This document shows, piece by piece, positions 34,270 to 36,891 of a stretch of 36,891 nt of DNA. The notes under the pieces were generated by a model. It was not told where the DNA came from. It did not search any database and worked only from the letters and a program-made list of their open reading frames with translations. A program made the translations under genes and the position numbers. This DNA is from Leptolyngbya sp. Prado105. GTDB lineage: Bacteria > Cyanobacteriota > Cyanobacteriia > Leptolyngbyales > Leptolyngbyaceae. The stretch spans positions 1-36,891 of the forward strand of contig JALOOO010000016.1 of NCBI GenBank assembly GCA_025454375.1, written 5' to 3'. Positions within the stretch are counted from its first letter, which is position 1. The number at the start of each line of letters is the position of its first letter.

Positions 34270-35754
34270 ATGACTCAAACCCAAGATCAAAATCTGATTA
34301 TCTCTTCGGAAACAAAACTCCCTTCACATCCGACTTGGAAGTGGTACGACTACTTCACCTTTAATACCGATCACAAAGTCATTGGGATTCAATACCTGGT
34401 GACTGCGTTCTTCTTCTACTTAGTCGGTGGATTTATGGCAGTTGTCGTTCGCACAGAACTTGCAACGCCTGATCCTGATGTCGTCGATACCAGTCTATAT
34501 AATGCGTTCATGACTAATCATGGAACAATCATGATCTTTCTATGGATTGTTCCGGCGGCAATTGGAGGATTTGGAAATTTTCTCATTCCTCTAATGATCG
34601 GTGCGCGTGATATGGCATTTCCAAAATTGAATGCCGTCGCATTTTGGCTCAATCCTCCGGCTGGATTGTTGCTAGTCGCCAGTTTCTTGTTTGGGGGCGC
34701 ACAGGCGGGTTGGACATCTTATCCGCCTCTGAGCATCATTACTGCCCCGATTGCTCAATCGATTTGGATTGCTGTGATCGCACTTGTCGGAACCTCTTCA
34801 GTTCTAGGTTCATTGAACTTTGTGATCACGATTTGGAAGCTAAAAGTTCCTAGCATGAAGTGGACGCAAGTGCCATTGTTCTGTTGGGCATTGATGGCAA
34901 CCTCGATTTTGGCGCTGCTCTCGACTCCGGTTTTGACAATTGGACTCGTCTTGCTGCTGTTTGATATCAACTTTGGTACGTCTTTCTACAAACCGGATGC
35001 AGGCGGCAATGTTGTTCTTTATCAACATTTATTCTGGTTCTACTCTCACCCTGCGGTTTACTTGATGATCCTGCCGATTTTCGGGATCATGTCGGAAGTG
35101 ATTCCAGTTCATGCCCGTAAACCGATTTTTGGCTATAAAGCGATCGCCTATTCTAGTGTAGCAATCTGCTTAGTCGGATTGTTCGTCTGGGTTCACCACA
35201 TGTTTACCAGTGGAACTCCGGGCTGGATGAGAATGTTTTTCACGATTTCGACGCTGATTGTGGCAGTTCCGACTGGGGTAAAAATTTTTGGCTGGGTGGC
35301 GACGCTTTGGGGCGGAAAAATCCGCTATACCAGTGCGATGCTATTTGCGATCGGGCTACTTTCGATGTTCGTAATGGGCGGTTTAGGGGGAGTCACATTA
35401 GGGACGGCTCCATTTGATTTACACGTTCACGATACTTACTATGTCGTGGGACATTTCCACTATGTTCTGTATGGCGGTTCTGTGTTTGGCATTTATGCTG
35501 GGATCTACCACTGGTTCCCCAAAATGACGGGCAGAATGCTAGATGAGCGGTTGGGACGAGTTCATTTTGCTTTGACCTTTATCGGCACACATTTGACATT
35601 CTTGCCGATGCACTATCTCGGTCTGCAAGGAATGCCGCGTCGGGTGGCAATGTATGATCCGCAGTTTACTTCTGTGAATCAGCTTTGTACGGTGGGTGCT
35701 TTTGTATTGGCGGTTTCGGTGATTCCTTTCTACTTCAATGTGATTCGCAGTTGA
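34270..35754 (+). CDS. coxA: Cytochrome c oxidase subunit I (CoxA), short C-terminus
   Basis: A 494-aa haem-copper oxidase catalytic subunit. Haem a ligands are His84 (TNHGT) and His397; the haem a3 ligand is His395 (VVGHFHYV). CuB ligands are His260 with cross-linked Tyr264 (SHPAVY) and His309-His310. The K-channel Lys338 is in PTGVKIFG. All twelve helices are present, but the protein ends right after helix 12 (VIPFYFNVIRS). Cyanobacterial relatives usually continue 40-60 residues. The TGA lies inside a TTGATCTGCCAAT repeat unit. No coxC follows within the window. Confidence 0.92.
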   Translation: MTQTQDQNLIISSETKLPSHPTWKWYDYFTFNTDHKVIGIQYLVTAFFFYLVGGFMAVVVRTELATPDPDVVDTSLYNAFMTNHGTIMIFLWIVPAAIGGFGNFLIPLMIGARDMAFPKLNAVAFWLNPPAGLLLVASFLFGGAQAGWTSYPPLSIITAPIAQSIWIAVIALVGTSSVLGSLNFVITIWKLKVPSMKWTQVPLFCWALMATSILALLSTPVLTIGLVLLLFDINFGTSFYKPDAGGNVVLYQHLFWFYSHPAVYLMILPIFGIMSEVIPVHARKPIFGYKAIAYSSVAICLVGLFVWVHHMFTSGTPGWMRMFFTISTLIVAVPTGVKIFGWVATLWGGKIRYTSAMLFAIGLLSMFVMGGLGGVTLGTAPFDLHVHDTYYVVGHFHYVLYGGSVFGIYAGIYHWFPKMTGRMLDERLGRVHFALTFIGTHLTFLPMHYLGLQGMPRRVAMYDPQFTSVNQLCTVGAFVLAVSVIPFYFNVIRS

Positions 35755-35864
35755 TCTGCCAATAGCAGTCAGCCATTGTATATTGCTCTGCCGGTGTTTA
35801 ATGTAATTTGCCGCTGATCTGGTAATACCACGACTGTCGACGCTGATGTGGTGGTTGATCTGCC
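35751..35864. repeat. Degenerate repeat array A, beginning in the coxA stop
   Basis: Units resembling GATCTGCCAAT begin at 35753, 35785, 35805, 35816 and 35857, with a weaker unit at 35768. Intervals are 32, 20, 11 and 41 bp, near multiples of 10.5. The first unit contains the coxA stop codon. The same family recurs at 36493-36805. Confidence 0.6.
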
Positions 35865-36267
35865 AATGCAGTAGTTCACGATGTGGTCTTTGTAGGCTAA
35901 TCGTCACATCTATTCAAGTGACAGGTTAAAGTCGGGTGTATTTAAAAAAATCAAACATAATTCATAGTTTAACCCTCTGTAGTCATCAATTACAAACAAT
36001 TGTTGCTTTGCATCATAAGGTGAATGCGATAGCAGCGAGTGATCGCGATTGCCAGCATTAGCAGGTGTTGTACAATTGTTAAATCAAGTCATACGAAGTC
36101 ATAACTGTGTCAAGCACCGTGTACACTAACCAATACTATTTTTCTTATCGCACACTTTGCCAAATGTCGGGTTGGTGAGTTTAGGTGGTCCTTCATGTTC
36201 AACATTGGTTAACAGTTTAACCATGTCATTAATCGACGAAACGTCATCACACACTCATCACACACGG

Positions 36268-36297
36268 CCGAAGACATTTCAACCGAAGACATTTCAA
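36268..36297. repeat. Perfect tandem 15-bp duplication
   Basis: CCGAAGACATTTCAA occurs twice with no gap. It is local and recent-looking, with no coding context. Confidence 0.85.
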
Positions 36298-36492
36298 CGT
36301 TTAAGCAGCCCGATGGACTATCACAACACCTACAATGAAATTTGGCCACAGTTTATCATCAACTTTGACACAACAATGCAGCAATGGTCGAAAAAACCTT
36401 AAACAAACTTCGCGACGTCACACACAAACACTATAAAATGCATGTAGAACTTTTGTTTTCTAGCATTACCTGTCGTCTGATAATTATTTCAG

Positions 36493-36805
36493 ACTGGCCA
36501 AAGTGCTTGCGGCATGAACAGTGAGCTGCAAGCTGTTCATGTGATCTGTCATGGTCTGCAAGAGGTAGAGATGGTGTTCAGCAAATGGCAACTGTGCTTC
36601 ACCAAATAATAAGTGTGGCCTGCCAACTACTTTTGTTGTCAGCCCTGATCTGTAAGAGGTAGGGATAGTGATTTGCCAAAACAACTGCAATCTGCCAACT
36701 GTTCATATGATCTGCTCTGGTCTGCCTTAAAAAGGAATGGTGGTCTGTCCATAGTAACTGTGGTTCAGCCAATGATAGACGTGATCTGCCAACTACTCAA
36801 GTGAT
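36493..36805. repeat. Degenerate 20-21-bp repeat array B with a 166-bp higher-order duplication
   Basis: Fourteen units resembling GATCTGCCAACTATTCAAGT start at 36523, 36543, 36554, 36576, 36596, 36618, 36638, 36670, 36690, 36709, 36720, 36743, 36763 and 36783. Intervals are 19-23 bp, or 11 or 32 bp. The block from 36533 repeats at 36699 with a nearly constant 166-bp offset for about 100 bp. Confidence 0.65.
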
Positions 36806-36891
36806 ACGCAGGTAATAATACACTTTCTGAGTGTAGCTGATTGTTATGCTTACGACAAGGTTTTTCTTCAAAACAGGGCAGCAATCGACCC

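Larger units (their letters stand above)
35755..36891. other. Gene-free, repeat-rich tail of the window
   Basis: More than 1.1 kb without a believable gene. Two degenerate repeat arrays flank about 600 bp of AT-rich sequence with short local duplications. The short frames present (for example 36157-36402) lack codon or motif support. No coxC remnant is visible in any frame that I could read. Confidence 0.55.

Noticed and set aside
36157..36402. 81-aa reading frame downstream of coxA
   Set aside because: It spans a tandem duplication and AT-rich DNA, has no ribosome site or recognisable domain, and shows His/Thr-rich low complexity.
36484..36690. 68-aa minus-strand reading frame
   Set aside because: It runs through the degenerate repeat array and its composition reflects the repeats.
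35751..36805. CRISPR array
   Set aside because: Repeat units are short, degenerate and contiguous, without uniform spacers, and no cas gene is present.

Overview
The window is most likely from a filamentous, non-heterocystous cyanobacterium close to Leptolyngbya. The palindrome GCGATCGC (HIP1, a cyanobacterial hallmark) recurs throughout. The core genes (desA, rlmD, lpxD) read as cyanobacterial. The centre is a complete molybdenum-nitrogenase cluster with an uninterrupted nifD and fdxN, next to a cnfR/patB-type activator and cytochrome oxidase genes. From memory this is the layout described for the roughly 50-kb nif cluster of Leptolyngbya boryana; the genus call is inference.

Layout. 1-6.35 kb is ordinary chromosome: a universal stress protein, the acyl-lipid desaturase desA, a small membrane protein, an unrecognised 298-aa protein, rlmD-lpxD, and a PPIG-repeat protein. 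6.4-10.0 kb handles molybdenum: a fused modBC, modA, a ribbon-helix-helix protein fused to a Mop domain, and a free Mop protein. 10.0-18.7 kb is a long leftward nif operon, read in transcriptional order nifP, asr1405-like, dps, a Mo_nitro_C protein, nifE, nifN, nifX, DUF269, DUF683, nifW, hesA, hesB, fdxH, feoA-like, fdxB. 18.7-19.9 kb is a 1.18-kb divergent control region. 19.9-30.1 kb is the rightward operon nifB, fdxN, nifS, nifU, nifH, nifD, nifK, nifV, nifZ, nifT. 30.3-35.75 kb holds a 2Fe-2S protein, cnfR on the minus strand, and coxB-coxA. The last 1.1 kb has no convincing gene and contains degenerate repeats.

How it works together. ModABC imports molybdate and the Mop proteins probably store or sense it. 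NifS/NifU, HesA/HesB and NifP (cysteine supply) feed Fe-S assembly. NifB, NifE/N, NifX and NifV make FeMo-cofactor. NifH/D/K are the enzyme. FdxH, FdxB and FdxN carry electrons. Dps and the cox genes plausibly limit iron-driven oxidation and oxygen. CnfR probably switches on both operons at low oxygen.

Main hunt results. (1) An ungapped 82-bp element lies upstream of both nifB and nifP, in each case 36-37 bp before a -10 box; it is the probable CnfR target. (2) Three perfect GTA-N8-TAC (NtcA-type) boxes lie between the two elements. (3) The nifB leader is long and carries a 13-bp-stem structure and a 9-codon ORF overlapping the nifB start. (4) Hairpins sit at every junction from nifU to nifV and after nifT. 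(5) An RHH-Mop fusion protein, divergent from modA, is a candidate molybdate regulator. (6) A degenerate repeat array phased at about 10.5 bp supplies the stop codon of a C-terminally short coxA. Coordinates and alignments were worked out by eye, with no database search.
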